Below are positions 41,318-49,547 of a stretch of DNA of 64,000 nucleotides, piece after piece (position 1 is the stretch's first letter; the number at the start of each line of letters is the position of its first letter). The stretch is from JAWKHR01 sp041394725. Its GTDB lineage: Bacteria > Acidobacteriota > Vicinamibacteria > Vicinamibacterales > SCN-69-37. A program made the position numbers and the translations under genes. The notes under the pieces are model-generated. The model did no database searches. It was not told the DNA's origin and was given only the letters and a program-made list of their open reading frames with translations. The stretch lies in the NCBI GenBank assembly GCA_041394725.1, contig JAWKHR010000014.1:73410-137409 (forward strand), in the 5' to 3' direction.

Positions 41318-41689
41318 TCAGCCCCCGATCGGCGTCAGCACCAGCAGCCGGCCGATGTTCGAGACGACGACGTCGCGCTCGGTCTGCTGGCCCGATCGCG
41401 CGGATCGAAGCTCGACGCGCCAGCGAATCTGGAACAGCCGTCCCCGGACGCTCAGGGGCTCGGCCGGGACCGCGAACTCGAACTCCCGCTGCCCCGCGCC
41501 AGGCCCGGCGTCGATCGACTGCGAACCCGTGACGGTGGACGCCGGCAGCACGATCTTGCCGGTGGTCTCCCACCGCAGCCGAACCTCGAGCCGGTCGCCC
41601 GGCTGGAAGCCCTGCCACCGCGCCGTCCCGCGGATCACGCCGCCGGGAAGGACGACGTCCTCGACCAGGTCGATCGTGAGCATGTTCAT
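41318..41689 (-). CDS. Hypothetical beta-sandwich protein
   Basis: This soluble protein of 123 aa is rich in beta strands: MLTIDLVEDVVLPGGVIRGTARW, DRLEVRLRWETTGKIVLPAS and RLFQIRWRVELRSARSGQQTERDVVVSN. The pattern resembles arrestin-like sandwiches (LxxGG-x-GxA start), but I cannot assign a family. Its start overlaps the stop of the membrane protein encoded before it (ATGA), suggesting the two products act together. It abuts the convergent ABC permease stop at 41317. Confidence 0.6.
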   Translation of the reverse strand: MNMLTIDLVEDVVLPGGVIRGTARWQGFQPGDRLEVRLRWETTGKIVLPASTVTGSQSIDAGPGAGQREFEFAVPAEPLSVRGRLFQIRWRVELRSARSGQQTERDVVVSNIGRLLVLTPIGG

Positions 41690-42330
41690 GACGCGATCCC
41701 CGGCGCCGGTGACACCACGACCGGAAAGGCGACGTCGAGCCGTGGACCGCGGGCGGCCTCACCGGTGCATCGCACCCGCCATTCGATCCGGGCGCCGGGC
41801 GCGGTGAACGAGTGCATGGTTCCGATCGGCACGGCTACCGGCACCGTGCCGCGCGTGACGCCGGGGCCGTTCTGGATGCGAGCGATTTCGCGCTGGAAGA
41901 AGCGGCTGCGGTCCGGATCGGCCGTGGAGACCTCGTAGTTCGGCAGGTACTCTTCGCCTTCGAGCGTGAGCACGAGGCGATCGATCCCGCCGGGCGATCC
42001 GTCCAGCGCCCAAATCAGCGACGCCGTGCCGCCCAGGTGCAGGGCTCCCGGATCCAGCCAGAGCCGGAGTCGCGGCCGCACCAGCGCGCGCAGACGATTC
42101 GGGACGAGGGCGATCAGGCCGACGCCGACGATGGCGAAGACCACGGCCATCACGGTGACCGGCACCGCGCCGCCCGTGCCATCCCGCCACATGGCCCGGG
42201 CCACGTCGGCGAGGAGCACGACGAGCAGGTTCCAGGCGACCGCACCGACGAGGAGCGCCGTTGCCGTGCGTGCCGGCGTCGTGTCCGGCGCCAGCTCGAC
42301 GCCGGGGTGCTCGATGGCTGGCGTGGTCAT
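41686..42330 (-). CDS. Membrane protein paired with the beta-sandwich protein
   Basis: This 214-aa protein has two N-terminal helices (ATALLVGAVAWNLLVVLLADVA and VPVTVMAVVFAIVGVGLIALVP). A soluble beta-rich C-terminal domain follows (RLWLDPGALHLGGTASLIWAL, RLVLTLEGEEYLPNYEVS, ARIEWRVRCTGEAARGPRLDVAFPVVVSP). The end resembles that of its neighbour, so the two may share an arrestin-like or Ig-like domain by duplication. ATG 42330; long upstream in-frame readings are shadows. Function unknown. Confidence 0.65.
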   Translation of the reverse strand: MTTPAIEHPGVELAPDTTPARTATALLVGAVAWNLLVVLLADVARAMWRDGTGGAVPVTVMAVVFAIVGVGLIALVPNRLRALVRPRLRLWLDPGALHLGGTASLIWALDGSPGGIDRLVLTLEGEEYLPNYEVSTADPDRSRFFQREIARIQNGPGVTRGTVPVAVPIGTMHSFTAPGARIEWRVRCTGEAARGPRLDVAFPVVVSPAPGIAS

Positions 42331-42436
42331 TGAGCGAGGGGGCCAGTATCGCCGAGAACGCCGGCGCCGATGACCGGAACCTTCGTCGAATCCCGTTTCA
42401 TCCGTCAGCGGGCCGGATGCCCGCGGGAGGTGACGT

Positions 42437-43276
42437 GTGACGACCTGGGTAATCGCCGGCGCGGTGGGCCTCGTCGCCCTGATCGTGTTCGTGCGGGCGC
42501 GCGGGGGATCGGGCGGTGCCGGAGCACCCGCCTGGTACGACCAGGCCCGCTGCGAGCTGCTGCGCGACGCGATCGCCCGCCGCGCGCCGGACGCGCGGGT
42601 CGCCCCGAAACCGCCCGTGCCGCTGCCGGACCTCCGCCTGCCGCTGGACTGGCAGTTCCGTACCCGCGCCGGCGCCGAGGCGGGATCGACGGGCGCGCGC
42701 TGGCTCGCCTGGGACGCCGAGCATCGACAGCGTGCGCCCGCCGGCTGCAACATGGTGATGAACGCCAGCGGAGAAGACGCGATCGTCCGGCACACGGTCG
42801 TGGCGATCCTGGACGACCGGCTCGCGCTGCCGCACTTCACGCTCCTGCCGAACGTCGGCGCCGCCCTCGCGCGGGCGATGCCGGAGCGGTTCCGCGACGC
42901 CGGACTCGGCGACTCGCGGCTGGCGGGTCTCGCCACCCGCGCCGCCGCCGCGATGACCCGCCTCGAGGCGCCCGGCGACGGCATGGCGTTTCCCGGGCGG
43001 CCCGGCTTCGTCGATGCCTTCCGGGTGACCGCGGACGACGAGGCCGCGACGCGCGCCATCGTCGACGAAACCGTCACCGCGCTGCTCCTCCGTCATCCCT
43101 GGGCCATCGTCGAGGGCCGCGGCTCGTGCCTCGTCGTCAGCCGCAACGTCGCCGACGCCTATCGCACCCGCGACGAGCTGCCCGAGACGGGATGGCTGTC
43201 GGCCGAGAGCGTGGACGAGGTGGTGACGCTCGCCGGCGAGCTGGCCGACGCGTGGCGGAAACCCCGGCCCTCGTGA
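42437..43276 (+). CDS. Hypothetical N-terminally anchored protein
   Basis: This 279-aa protein starts at GTG 42437 (VTTWVIAGAVGLVALIVFVRARGG, one membrane helix). A soluble domain follows with WYDQARCELLRDAIARRAPDARVAP, RWLAWDAEHRQRAPAGCNMVMNAS, LPHFTLLPNVGAALARA and WAIVEGRGSCLVVSRN. No family or catalytic motif is recognised. The C-terminus overlaps the next gene (GTGA at 43273). Confidence 0.6.
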   Translation: MTTWVIAGAVGLVALIVFVRARGGSGGAGAPAWYDQARCELLRDAIARRAPDARVAPKPPVPLPDLRLPLDWQFRTRAGAEAGSTGARWLAWDAEHRQRAPAGCNMVMNASGEDAIVRHTVVAILDDRLALPHFTLLPNVGAALARAMPERFRDAGLGDSRLAGLATRAAAAMTRLEAPGDGMAFPGRPGFVDAFRVTADDEAATRAIVDETVTALLLRHPWAIVEGRGSCLVVSRNVADAYRTRDELPETGWLSAESVDEVVTLAGELADAWRKPRPS

Positions 43277-43794
43277 ACGCACGGCCGTCGAGCTGGGACA
43301 TCGTCTATCGCGCGGAGATGAGCTACGAGGAGATGGCGCCCCACGCCGACTTCATCAAGATCATCGCGTACCAGAACGCGCTCTCGCCGCGCCTGCGCGA
43401 CTGGTACCTGCCGCGGTTCCAGAAGTCGATCCTCGGCGAGGTGTCGCTCGAGGACTCGCTCAACCTCTACTACGACCTCTTCGGCTACGACCGGTCCACC
43501 GAGCCCACGCTCGGCGAGCTCGGGCGCCGCGGCATGTCGCCGGACTATGTCTTCCGCGAGACGCGGCACACGGTAGCGAGCGCGAACGGGAAGACGAAGG
43601 TCTACACCGGGATCGGGTTCGACGTACCCGGTGCGCCGCCGGACGATCCGGCCGCGATCGAGGACGCCACGTTCCGGGCATTCGAGGCCGGCGCCCACGG
43701 CATCGTCGCCTCGCGCGAGTACGAGGAGATGCAGGTGGAGCACCTGCGCGCGGTCGGCCGCGCGTTCCGCCGCGTGCGGGCCCTGGCGGGGTGA
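43273..43794 (+). CDS. Short glycoside-hydrolase-like fragment
   Basis: This 173-aa product begins at GTG 43273, overlapping the previous stop. It reads APHADFIKIIAYQNALSPRLRDWYL, LNLYYDLFGYDRSTEPTLGELG, KTKVYTGIGFDVP and EDATFRAFEAGAHGIVASREYEEMQVEHLRAVGRAFR. This looks like the C-terminal half of a TIM-barrel glycosidase-type protein (KVYTGIGFDVP and GIVASREYEEM as late strands). The N-terminal half of such a barrel is absent upstream, so it is probably a truncated or degenerate gene, or a domain acting with the preceding product. Confidence 0.55.
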   Translation: MNARPSSWDIVYRAEMSYEEMAPHADFIKIIAYQNALSPRLRDWYLPRFQKSILGEVSLEDSLNLYYDLFGYDRSTEPTLGELGRRGMSPDYVFRETRHTVASANGKTKVYTGIGFDVPGAPPDDPAAIEDATFRAFEAGAHGIVASREYEEMQVEHLRAVGRAFRRVRALAG

Positions 43795-43830
43795 CGGCGC
43801 GGGCCCCGCGGGTCGTGACGCGTCTTGCGG

Positions 43831-43860
43831 ATGTGACCAGTCATGACTATCATGTGACCA
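43831..43860. promoter_or_regulatory. Operator of the Phd-VapC module
   Basis: ATGTGACCA occurs twice (43831-43839 and 43852-43860), 21 bases apart, i.e. two helical turns. Between them is the perfect palindrome GTCATGAC (43840-43847). This arrangement directly before the antitoxin ATG fits an autoregulatory toxin-antitoxin operator. Confidence 0.55.
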
Positions 43861-44117
43861 TGAAGAAGGGCGTGGGCATCGCCGACCTCAAGGCCCGCCT
43901 GAGCGAGCACCTGCGCGCCGTGAAGCGCGGCCGGACCCTGACGGTCCTCGACCGCGACACGCCCGTCGCCGAGATCGTTCCGGTCGGGAAGCGCGCCACG
44001 GGCGCGCTGGAAGTCCGGAACGCGAGCCGGCGCGCCCGCGACCTGCCGGCTCCGCCCCCGTCAGTGGCGCCGACCGACAGCCTGGCCGTGCTGCTGGCCG
44101 ATCGCGGGCGGCGATGA
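43860..44117 (+). CDS. Phd/YefM-type antitoxin
   Basis: This 85-aa antitoxin opens with the Phd/YefM DNA-binding fold: GIADLKARLSEHLRAVKRGRTLTVLDRDTPVAEIVPVG. The C-terminal 40 residues (RRARDLPAPPPSVAPTDSLAVLLADRGRR) are disordered-looking and would wrap the toxin. ATG 43860 is chosen because upstream in-frame codons belong to the operator. The stop overlaps the toxin start (ATGA). Antitoxin and complex probably repress the operon through the two ATGTGACCA repeats. Confidence 0.9.
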   Translation: MKKGVGIADLKARLSEHLRAVKRGRTLTVLDRDTPVAEIVPVGKRATGALEVRNASRRARDLPAPPPSVAPTDSLAVLLADRGRR

Positions 44118-44530
44118 ACCTGTATCTCGACACGTCGGCACTGCTCCGCGTGATCCTCGGGGAGCCGGGCGCGCTCGAAGAGGTTCGGCAGGCGGACCGG
44201 CTCGTCTCGAGTGAGTTGCTCGCGGTCGAATCCCGCCGAACGATCGATCGGCTGCGGCTCGCCGGAGCCCTGGCGGCCGAGGAGGCGTCGCGCCGCCTGG
44301 CCATCGCCCGGGACTGGCTGGAGGCGGTGGATCTCGTCCTGCTGCGGGCGCCGATCCTCGCGAGGGCGGGAGACCCGCTGCCATCACCGCTCGGCACGCT
44401 GGACGCGATTCACCTGGCGACGGCACTCGTCTGGCGTGATCGACTCGAGCAGCACCTCGTCCTCGCGACGCATGACTCCGCGCTCGGCCTCGCTGGTCGC
44501 CAGCACGGGTTCGACGTCATCGGACTCTGA
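44114..44530 (+). CDS. vapC: PIN-domain toxin, VapC-like ribonuclease
   Basis: This 138-aa PIN-domain protein has acidic metal-binding residues at Asp6 (YLDTSALL), Glu39 (LAVESRRT), Asp97 (GTLDAIHLATAL) and Asp121 (ATHDSAL). These are the usual VapC quartet. Such toxins cleave RNA, usually initiator tRNA or rRNA, and are held inactive by the antitoxin. It is encoded in overlap with the Phd-type antitoxin, giving a compact type II module. It lies between ordinary genes, without signs of mobility. Confidence 0.93.
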   Translation: MNLYLDTSALLRVILGEPGALEEVRQADRLVSSELLAVESRRTIDRLRLAGALAAEEASRRLAIARDWLEAVDLVLLRAPILARAGDPLPSPLGTLDAIHLATALVWRDRLEQHLVLATHDSALGLAGRQHGFDVIGL

Positions 44531-44533
44531 GCC

Positions 44534-44827
44534 TCATCCCCGCTCGATCCTCGCCGCCACGTCGCCGGCTTTCTGGCTCGTGCGGAACTCGATGACGCGC
44601 GCCTCGGCGAGGCCGCGCGCGCAGAACGGGTCGGCCTTCGCGATCCGCTCGATCTCCTCGCGGCTGTCCCCCACGGCGAGGATGATGCCGCCGTCACGCG
44701 GGACCTTCCGGCCCGAGACGACGAAATGCCCGGACGCGTAGTGCGCCCGCACGAACCGCATGTGGGCGGACATGGCCGCGTCGATCTCGTCCAGGCTCGC
44801 CGTGTAGGTCAGCTCGATGATGAACAT
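44534..44827 (-). CDS. YciI-like protein
   Basis: This 97-aa protein of the YciI/DGPF-like fold reads MFIIELTYTASLDEIDAAMSAHMRFVRAHYASGHFVVSGRKVPRDGGIILAVGDSREEI, then KADPFCARGLAEARVIEFRTS. The H-x-x-F/Y near residue 22-30 and the DPF phrase are hallmarks. Function of stand-alone members is uncertain (dioxygenase-like or signal-partner). It shares one base with the ADOP stop (TAATG) and is therefore third in the PadR-ADOP operon 4, an unusual passenger. Confidence 0.85.
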   Translation of the reverse strand: MFIIELTYTASLDEIDAAMSAHMRFVRAHYASGHFVVSGRKVPRDGGIILAVGDSREEIERIAKADPFCARGLAEARVIEFRTSQKAGDVAARIERG

Positions 44828-47490
44828 TACCCGTCCCCCCGCAGCGCCTCGACCGGCATGATGCGCAGCGCGCGCAGCGTGGGCACCGTGCAGGCCGCCA
44901 GCGAGACCACGACCAGCACGGCCGCGCCCTGCGCGAGTGCCAGGAACACGGCCGTCCCCGTCGAGGGTTCGAACCCCGACACCTCGAGAAACTCGAACAT
45001 CAGTCTGCCGGCGAGCGGCAGGCCGATGAGCACGCCGAGGCCGACCTGCAGGATGGCCCGGCGCGCCACGTGCCGCGCCACCCGCCACGGGTCGGCACCG
45101 AGGGCCACGCGGATGCCGATCTCGCGCGTCCGCTCGGTCACCGTGAACGAGAGGATCGCGTAGAGCGCGGACGCCGCCAGGCTGAGGAGCACGCCGACCA
45201 GCAGCACACCGCCCAGCTCGATCAGGCCGAGGACGTACCAGTCCTGCTCGTAGACGCGGTCGAGCGGGGTGAAGGCCGACACGACCGCGCGCGGATCGAC
45301 GTCGAGCGCCAGCGCGCGCACCCGCGGCGCCAGCGCGGCCGGATCGCCCGTCGTGTGGATCGCCAGCCGGACCGGATTCACCGCGCCCGGTGCGAGCGGC
45401 TCGTAGAGACCGTCGTCGCGATCCGGCGTCAGGGCGTGCGCGCCCAGGCGACCCACGACGCCGACGACGTCGAGCCAGGGCCCGGCCGGCGCGCCGTCGC
45501 GCGTGACGTACCGGACGCGACGACCGATCGGGCTGCGCCCGCCGAACGCATGGTCCACCAGGGTGGTGTTGATGATGACCGACCGGACCTCGGCGGAGAG
45601 ATCGCGGGACTCGAACGCACGGCCGGCGAGAATCGGCCGGCCGAGCTCGGTGAAGAAGTCCGTCGCGACGCGGGCCATGGCCACCTGCCTCGGCGTGGCA
45701 TCGACCGATCCGTCCGGCGCCTCGATCTCGATGTAGCGGATCCGGTGATCCATGCGCGGCAGCGCCGTGCCGAACGTCGCCGCCCGCACGCCGGGCTCCG
45801 CGCGAAGCCGCTCGACAAGCCCGGCCTGCGTCCGGGCGGCGCGACGCTCACGGTCGGCGGCCGAATCGCCGGGCGCGCCGGAGACGTCCAGCGTCGCCGA
45901 GAGGTACTCGGCCGCGCGAATGCCGTCCATCGCCTCGTTCGGCCGCGTGGACTGGATCTTGCCCCAGACCCCCGCGGCGAAACCGATCGCGACGATGGCC
46001 ACCGCGACGTCGATCACGATCAGCGCGCTCGACAGGCCGCCGAACCGCACGCCCGACCGGCGCGCGCGCGCGCGCTGGATGTTCCGCTGAATCGAGGCGC
46101 CGGTCAGGCGCAGCGCCGGCACGACGCCGGCAATCGCCGCACTGCCCGCGGCGAGTGCCAGCGCGCGGATCACCGTGGCAAGGGTCAGGCGCGGGTCGAT
46201 CCAGTACGGCAGCGTCAGGCCCACCATCGTCATGAGCCGGCCCGGCAGCCAGCCGAGGATCAGCAGGCCGGCGCCGCTCGCGATGACGGCCAGGACCAGC
46301 GACTCGGTGAACACCTGGATCAGGATGCGCGCGCGGCTGGCGCCGAGCGCCGTGCGCACGGCGAACTCGGACGCCCGCGTCGCCGTCCGCGCGAAGATCA
46401 GCAGGCCGACGTTGACGCAGGCCACCAGCAGCGGCAGCAGCAGCGCGAACTGGAGCGGGTAGAACTCCGGGAGCGACCGCAGGCCGCCCTCGGCGGGGAA
46501 GCCGAACATCAGGTGCCACGTCGGCAGCACCGAGGGCCGCAGCCGTTCGAACGCCTCCGGATCGCGCGCGGCCACCGACCGGGTCAGCGCCGCCACCTCG
46601 GCCTTCGCGTCGGCCGCGGCGACGCCGTCGGCCAGCCGTCCGAGGATCCGCACCTCGGTACCTTCACGCGGCTCGACGCCCGCGCGGTCGGCGAGCGGCA
46701 GCCAGACCTGATGGCGCGCGGGGAACAGGAAGCCCTCGGGCATGACGCCCACGATCGCGTGCGGGACGCCGCCCACGCGAACGGACCGGCCGATCACCGC
46801 CGGGTCCCCGCCGAACCGCGTCTGCCACAGGTCGTGCCCGATGACGACGACGGCCGCGGCTCCCGGTGACTCGTCGGCCGGCCGAAGCGTCCGACCGAGC
46901 AGCGGCGGCGTGCCGAGGACGTCGAAAATCGAGGCCGTCGTCTCGAGGCCGCGCACCGACGCGACCGCGTCGTCCGGATCGAGGTTGAACTCGCCCGACC
47001 GGAAGGCCGCCATCGCGTCGAAGCTCCGGAGCGACGACCGCCAGAGCGCGAAGTCGCCCATCGTGGCCTCGGCATGCACCGAGTCGCGCGTGTAGCAGAG
47101 CATCCGCAGGCGGCCGTTCGGGTCCTCGGGCAGGTGGCCTTCCAGCGCGTCCACCACGTGCATCGGCGCCAGGCCCGTCGGGATGCCCAGCGCGAGCGCG
47201 AACACGGCCACCGCGGTGAGGCCGGGATGCCGCCCCAGCATGCGCACGCCGAGACGGACGTCGATCCACGACGGCCGCCAGGTCGAGGGCCGGAAGCGAT
47301 CGGTCCAGAGGCTCGCCGCGGACGCGACGATGTTCACGAGGTCGCGTCGCCGGACCTGGCCGGGGGTGAGACCGCGCGCGAGATCCTGCTCCCGCGCGTC
47401 GTCCAGGTCGCGCAGCACGAACGGCGCTTCCGCGCCGCGGATCAGCAGCGCGGCCAGCGCGCGCGCGATCCACGACCGGCGCGGCGTCAC
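44827..47490 (-). CDS. ADOP-type MacB/FtsX-like permease (pair 4)
   Basis: This 887-aa permease has an N-terminal prefix (RALAALLIRGAEAPFVLRDLDDAREQDLARGLTPGQVRRRDLVNIV) and TM1 (LTAVAVFALALGIPTGLAPMHVV). A core domain carries VVVIGHDLWQTRFGGDPAVIGRSVRVGGVPHAIVGVMPEGF. The FtsX block reads ATRASEFAVRTALGASRARILIQVFTESLVL. A second core domain and final block (VTERTREIGIRVALGADPWRVARHVARR) follow, with a C-terminus PTLRALRIMPVEALRGDG. Its start overlaps the PadR stop at 47487. No ATPase is adjacent; a YciI-like gene follows in overlap. Confidence 0.92.
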   Translation of the reverse strand: MTPRRSWIARALAALLIRGAEAPFVLRDLDDAREQDLARGLTPGQVRRRDLVNIVASAASLWTDRFRPSTWRPSWIDVRLGVRMLGRHPGLTAVAVFALALGIPTGLAPMHVVDALEGHLPEDPNGRLRMLCYTRDSVHAEATMGDFALWRSSLRSFDAMAAFRSGEFNLDPDDAVASVRGLETTASIFDVLGTPPLLGRTLRPADESPGAAAVVVIGHDLWQTRFGGDPAVIGRSVRVGGVPHAIVGVMPEGFLFPARHQVWLPLADRAGVEPREGTEVRILGRLADGVAAADAKAEVAALTRSVAARDPEAFERLRPSVLPTWHLMFGFPAEGGLRSLPEFYPLQFALLLPLLVACVNVGLLIFARTATRASEFAVRTALGASRARILIQVFTESLVLAVIASGAGLLILGWLPGRLMTMVGLTLPYWIDPRLTLATVIRALALAAGSAAIAGVVPALRLTGASIQRNIQRARARRSGVRFGGLSSALIVIDVAVAIVAIGFAAGVWGKIQSTRPNEAMDGIRAAEYLSATLDVSGAPGDSAADRERRAARTQAGLVERLRAEPGVRAATFGTALPRMDHRIRYIEIEAPDGSVDATPRQVAMARVATDFFTELGRPILAGRAFESRDLSAEVRSVIINTTLVDHAFGGRSPIGRRVRYVTRDGAPAGPWLDVVGVVGRLGAHALTPDRDDGLYEPLAPGAVNPVRLAIHTTGDPAALAPRVRALALDVDPRAVVSAFTPLDRVYEQDWYVLGLIELGGVLLVGVLLSLAASALYAILSFTVTERTREIGIRVALGADPWRVARHVARRAILQVGLGVLIGLPLAGRLMFEFLEVSGFEPSTGTAVFLALAQGAAVLVVVSLAACTVPTLRALRIMPVEALRGDG

Positions 47491-47825
47491 TGTCCGTCCT
47501 CCGTCAACTCGTCGAGCCTGGCGAGCAGGCCGCCCGCCATCGCCTGGATCGTGGTGTAGCTCTCCTTCAGGGCGCGCGCGCCGGCAGGACTGATTGCGTA
47601 GTACTTGCGGGGACGGCCCGCGCGGCCGGGCACGGGGTCGCCGACGCGCGCGACGACGAAACGCCGTTCGGCGAGGCGGCCGAGCGCGGTGTTGATCGCG
47701 CCCGACGAGACGAGGCGGCCGGTCCGCCGCTCGATGTTCTCGCGGATGGTGCCGCCGTAGGCCCCATCACCGAGGTCCAGCACGGCGTAGAGGATGAGCT
47801 GTTCGAATTCGCCGAGATATCCCAT
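47487..47825 (-). CDS. PadR-family transcriptional regulator (pair 4)
   Basis: This 112-aa PadR regulator reads GEFEQLILYAVLDLGDGAYGGTIRENIERRTGRLVSSGAINTALGRLAERRFVVARVG. RPRKYYAISPAGARALKESYTTIQAM forms the wing and a short tail. Residues differ from the other four, so the DNA site is probably distinct. The palindrome GCGTA-GCTAAA-TACGC lies 30 bases upstream. Translational overlap with the ADOP start shows an operon. Confidence 0.9.
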   Translation of the reverse strand: MGYLGEFEQLILYAVLDLGDGAYGGTIRENIERRTGRLVSSGAINTALGRLAERRFVVARVGDPVPGRAGRPRKYYAISPAGARALKESYTTIQAMAGGLLARLDELTEDGQ

Positions 47826-47855
47826 GGAATCGCGCTCGCTCCGGATTAAACCACA

Positions 47856-47871
47856 GCGTAGCTAAATACGC
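47856..47871. promoter_or_regulatory. Palindrome before PadR 4
   Basis: GCGTA (47856-47860) and TACGC (47867-47871) bound GCTAAA in an AT-richer patch. It is about 30 bases from the PadR ATG at 47825, suitable for an operator over the core promoter. Confidence 0.45.
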
Positions 47872-48005
47872 AATCCTGCCGGATTCCGGACCAGGGCCGC
47901 GGCTGGAAGGTGCGGTAAGGTGACGCGTATGAGGACGACTCGGGAAGGCGTTGCGCGCGTGCCGTTCCGGCTGCCGCGGCAGGGCGTGTCGCTGCTGGTG
48001 TTCAC

Positions 48006-48767
48006 GTGGTAGCGGCCGCGCTGCCGGTCGAACGCCGCGCGCTCGTGACCGCGCTTGGCCGCGAAATCGACGCCCTCGCGGACCCCGATCGCGTCGCCGG
48101 CATCCTGCGCGTGGTGCCGGGCGCGCGGACGAACGGCGCGCCGGTGCCACGGCTGCGCGCGCTGGCCGGCCGCGTGCCGCGCGCGAAGGACGCCGAGGCC
48201 TTCGAGCGGCTCTGCGCGGCGATGGACGATCTCGCCAGGACGCGCTCGCGCGAACACCTCCTCGTCGGCGCCTTCATCGTCGGGCGACACCAGCGGCTCG
48301 TGAAGACCCTGCCGTGGACGCGCGTCGCGCGGTGGCTGGGTGCCGTGGACAACTGGGAAACGTGCGATCAGCTCGCCGCGGAAGTCCTGGCCACGATGGT
48401 CGACGCGAACCCGGATCTGGTCGATCGGCTGCTTCGACTCGCGCGCGACCCCGATCCGTGGCAACGGCGGCTGGCGGTGGCCACGGCCGCGTCCGTCAAC
48501 CAGCGCGGCCGCGCGCAGCCCGCCGTCACGCGCGCGATCTGCGAGGCGCTGGAGCGGGACCCCTCGCCGATGATCCGCAAGGCGGTGGCGTGGGCGCGGC
48601 GCGAGCTGGCGAAGCACGATGAGCGCCGCGAGCTGGCCAGGCACGATGCGCGGCGCGGGCTGACGAAGCGCGAGGCGCGCCAGGGACGTCAGTCGGCGCC
48701 GGGCGGTGAACCGTCGGCCCGTTCAGCGCGCGGCCGCGCCGCCGCCGGCCGGACACGGCGGTCCTGA
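48006..48767 (+). CDS. AlkD-like HEAT-repeat DNA glycosylase
   Basis: This protein of 253 aa has helical HEAT-like repeats of the DNA-alkylation-repair AlkD family, which removes alkylated bases without flipping them. RTRSREHLLVGAFIVGRHQRL, WTRVARWLGAVDNWETCDQLAAEVLATMV and DPDPWQRRLAVATAASVN carry the D-N-W-x-x-C-D-x-L signature. The typical C-terminal extension is replaced by a charged repeat tail (KHDERRELARHDARRGLTKREARQGRQ), about 50 residues long and likely disordered. GTG 48006 is the best start; no clear Shine-Dalgarno is visible. The end overlaps the convergent cupin gene by 45 bases. Confidence 0.8.
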   Translation: MVAAALPVERRALVTALGREIDALADPDRVAGILRVVPGARTNGAPVPRLRALAGRVPRAKDAEAFERLCAAMDDLARTRSREHLLVGAFIVGRHQRLVKTLPWTRVARWLGAVDNWETCDQLAAEVLATMVDANPDLVDRLLRLARDPDPWQRRLAVATAASVNQRGRAQPAVTRAICEALERDPSPMIRKAVAWARRELAKHDERRELARHDARRGLTKREARQGRQSAPGGEPSARSARGRAAAGRTRRS

Positions 48768-49490
48768 CAGCGTGGACAGCAGGATCAGCGGGTTCCGCCC
48801 GCGCAACGCGACCTCGTGCGACACCGTGCGCGGCACCACGGCGAACCAGCCTGCCGAGACGTTCTGGCGCCGTTCGCCAATCGCGATCGTCGCGTCGCCC
48901 GCGACGACATAGAGGGTCTCGTCCGCATCGTCGTGCGTGTGCGCGGCGAGCGGCTGGCGCAGCATGATCAGGCGGGACAGCGTGGCGCCGGAGCAGCCGA
49001 TGACGGATTCCGCCGTCGGCTCGCGGCCGGCGAGCATCGCCTCGGCCATCGACGGCAGGGACGCGAGCGCCACGGTGCCCGGCACGAGCGCCGGCACCTC
49101 GGCCGCGGGCGGCGGCGGGGGTGGCGGCGGTTCGGGCGGGGCCGGCGCGGGCGTCAGCGCGGCATCCACGGTCACGCGCGCGGTGCGCACGGTGATTTCC
49201 TTCTCGAGCGTGGTGAAGCCGTCTCGCTCCACGCGCACGCGGTAGGTGCCGGCGCGCACGGTCTGGAACGACACGCTGCCCTGCGCGTTGGTCCTGCCGT
49301 CGCGGCTCGACGGTGTCCCCTCGAGCGTGACGGCGGCGTCCTCGAGCGCCGCGCCGGCGCGGTCGGTCACCCGGATCTCGACGACGACGCCGCGAGCGGC
49401 CTGGCGGGCCGAGAGGATGGGGGCGGCGCCACCAACCCCGGATGCGAGGATGGCGGCGACGATCGCGGCCACGGTGCGCGGATGTCCCAT
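48723..49490 (-). CDS. Secreted carboxypeptidase-regulatory plus cupin protein
   Basis: This 255-aa exported protein starts at ATG 49490 with the signal peptide HPRTVAAIVAAILASGVGGAAP. Residues about 30-110 form a carboxypeptidase-regulatory-like sandwich (VVVEIRVTDRAGAALEDAAVTLEG, GTYRVRVERDGFTTLEKEITV). A Pro-run linker leads to a cupin barrel with HTHDDADETLYVVAGDATIAIGE (metal-binding His pair and Glu) and GWFAVVPRTVSHEV. Function of the fusion is unknown; sensor-like or assembly roles are possible. It overlaps the convergent AlkD-like gene at its 3' end. Confidence 0.85.
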   Translation of the reverse strand: MGHPRTVAAIVAAILASGVGGAAPILSARQAARGVVVEIRVTDRAGAALEDAAVTLEGTPSSRDGRTNAQGSVSFQTVRAGTYRVRVERDGFTTLEKEITVRTARVTVDAALTPAPAPPEPPPPPPPPAAEVPALVPGTVALASLPSMAEAMLAGREPTAESVIGCSGATLSRLIMLRQPLAAHTHDDADETLYVVAGDATIAIGERRQNVSAGWFAVVPRTVSHEVALRGRNPLILLSTLSGPPCPAGGGAAAR

Positions 49491-49547
49491 GTCCCAGCCT
49501 AGCCCCGGCCGTCGCGCGGGCACAAGCGGAGACCGCGATCGTGCGCG

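Noticed and set aside
47930..48010. Short reading of 26 codons ending PRQGVSLLVFTW, like the C-terminus of a GH39 beta-xylosidase
   Set aside because: Only about 15 residues resemble the family and no upstream part exists; could be a relic but cannot be supported.
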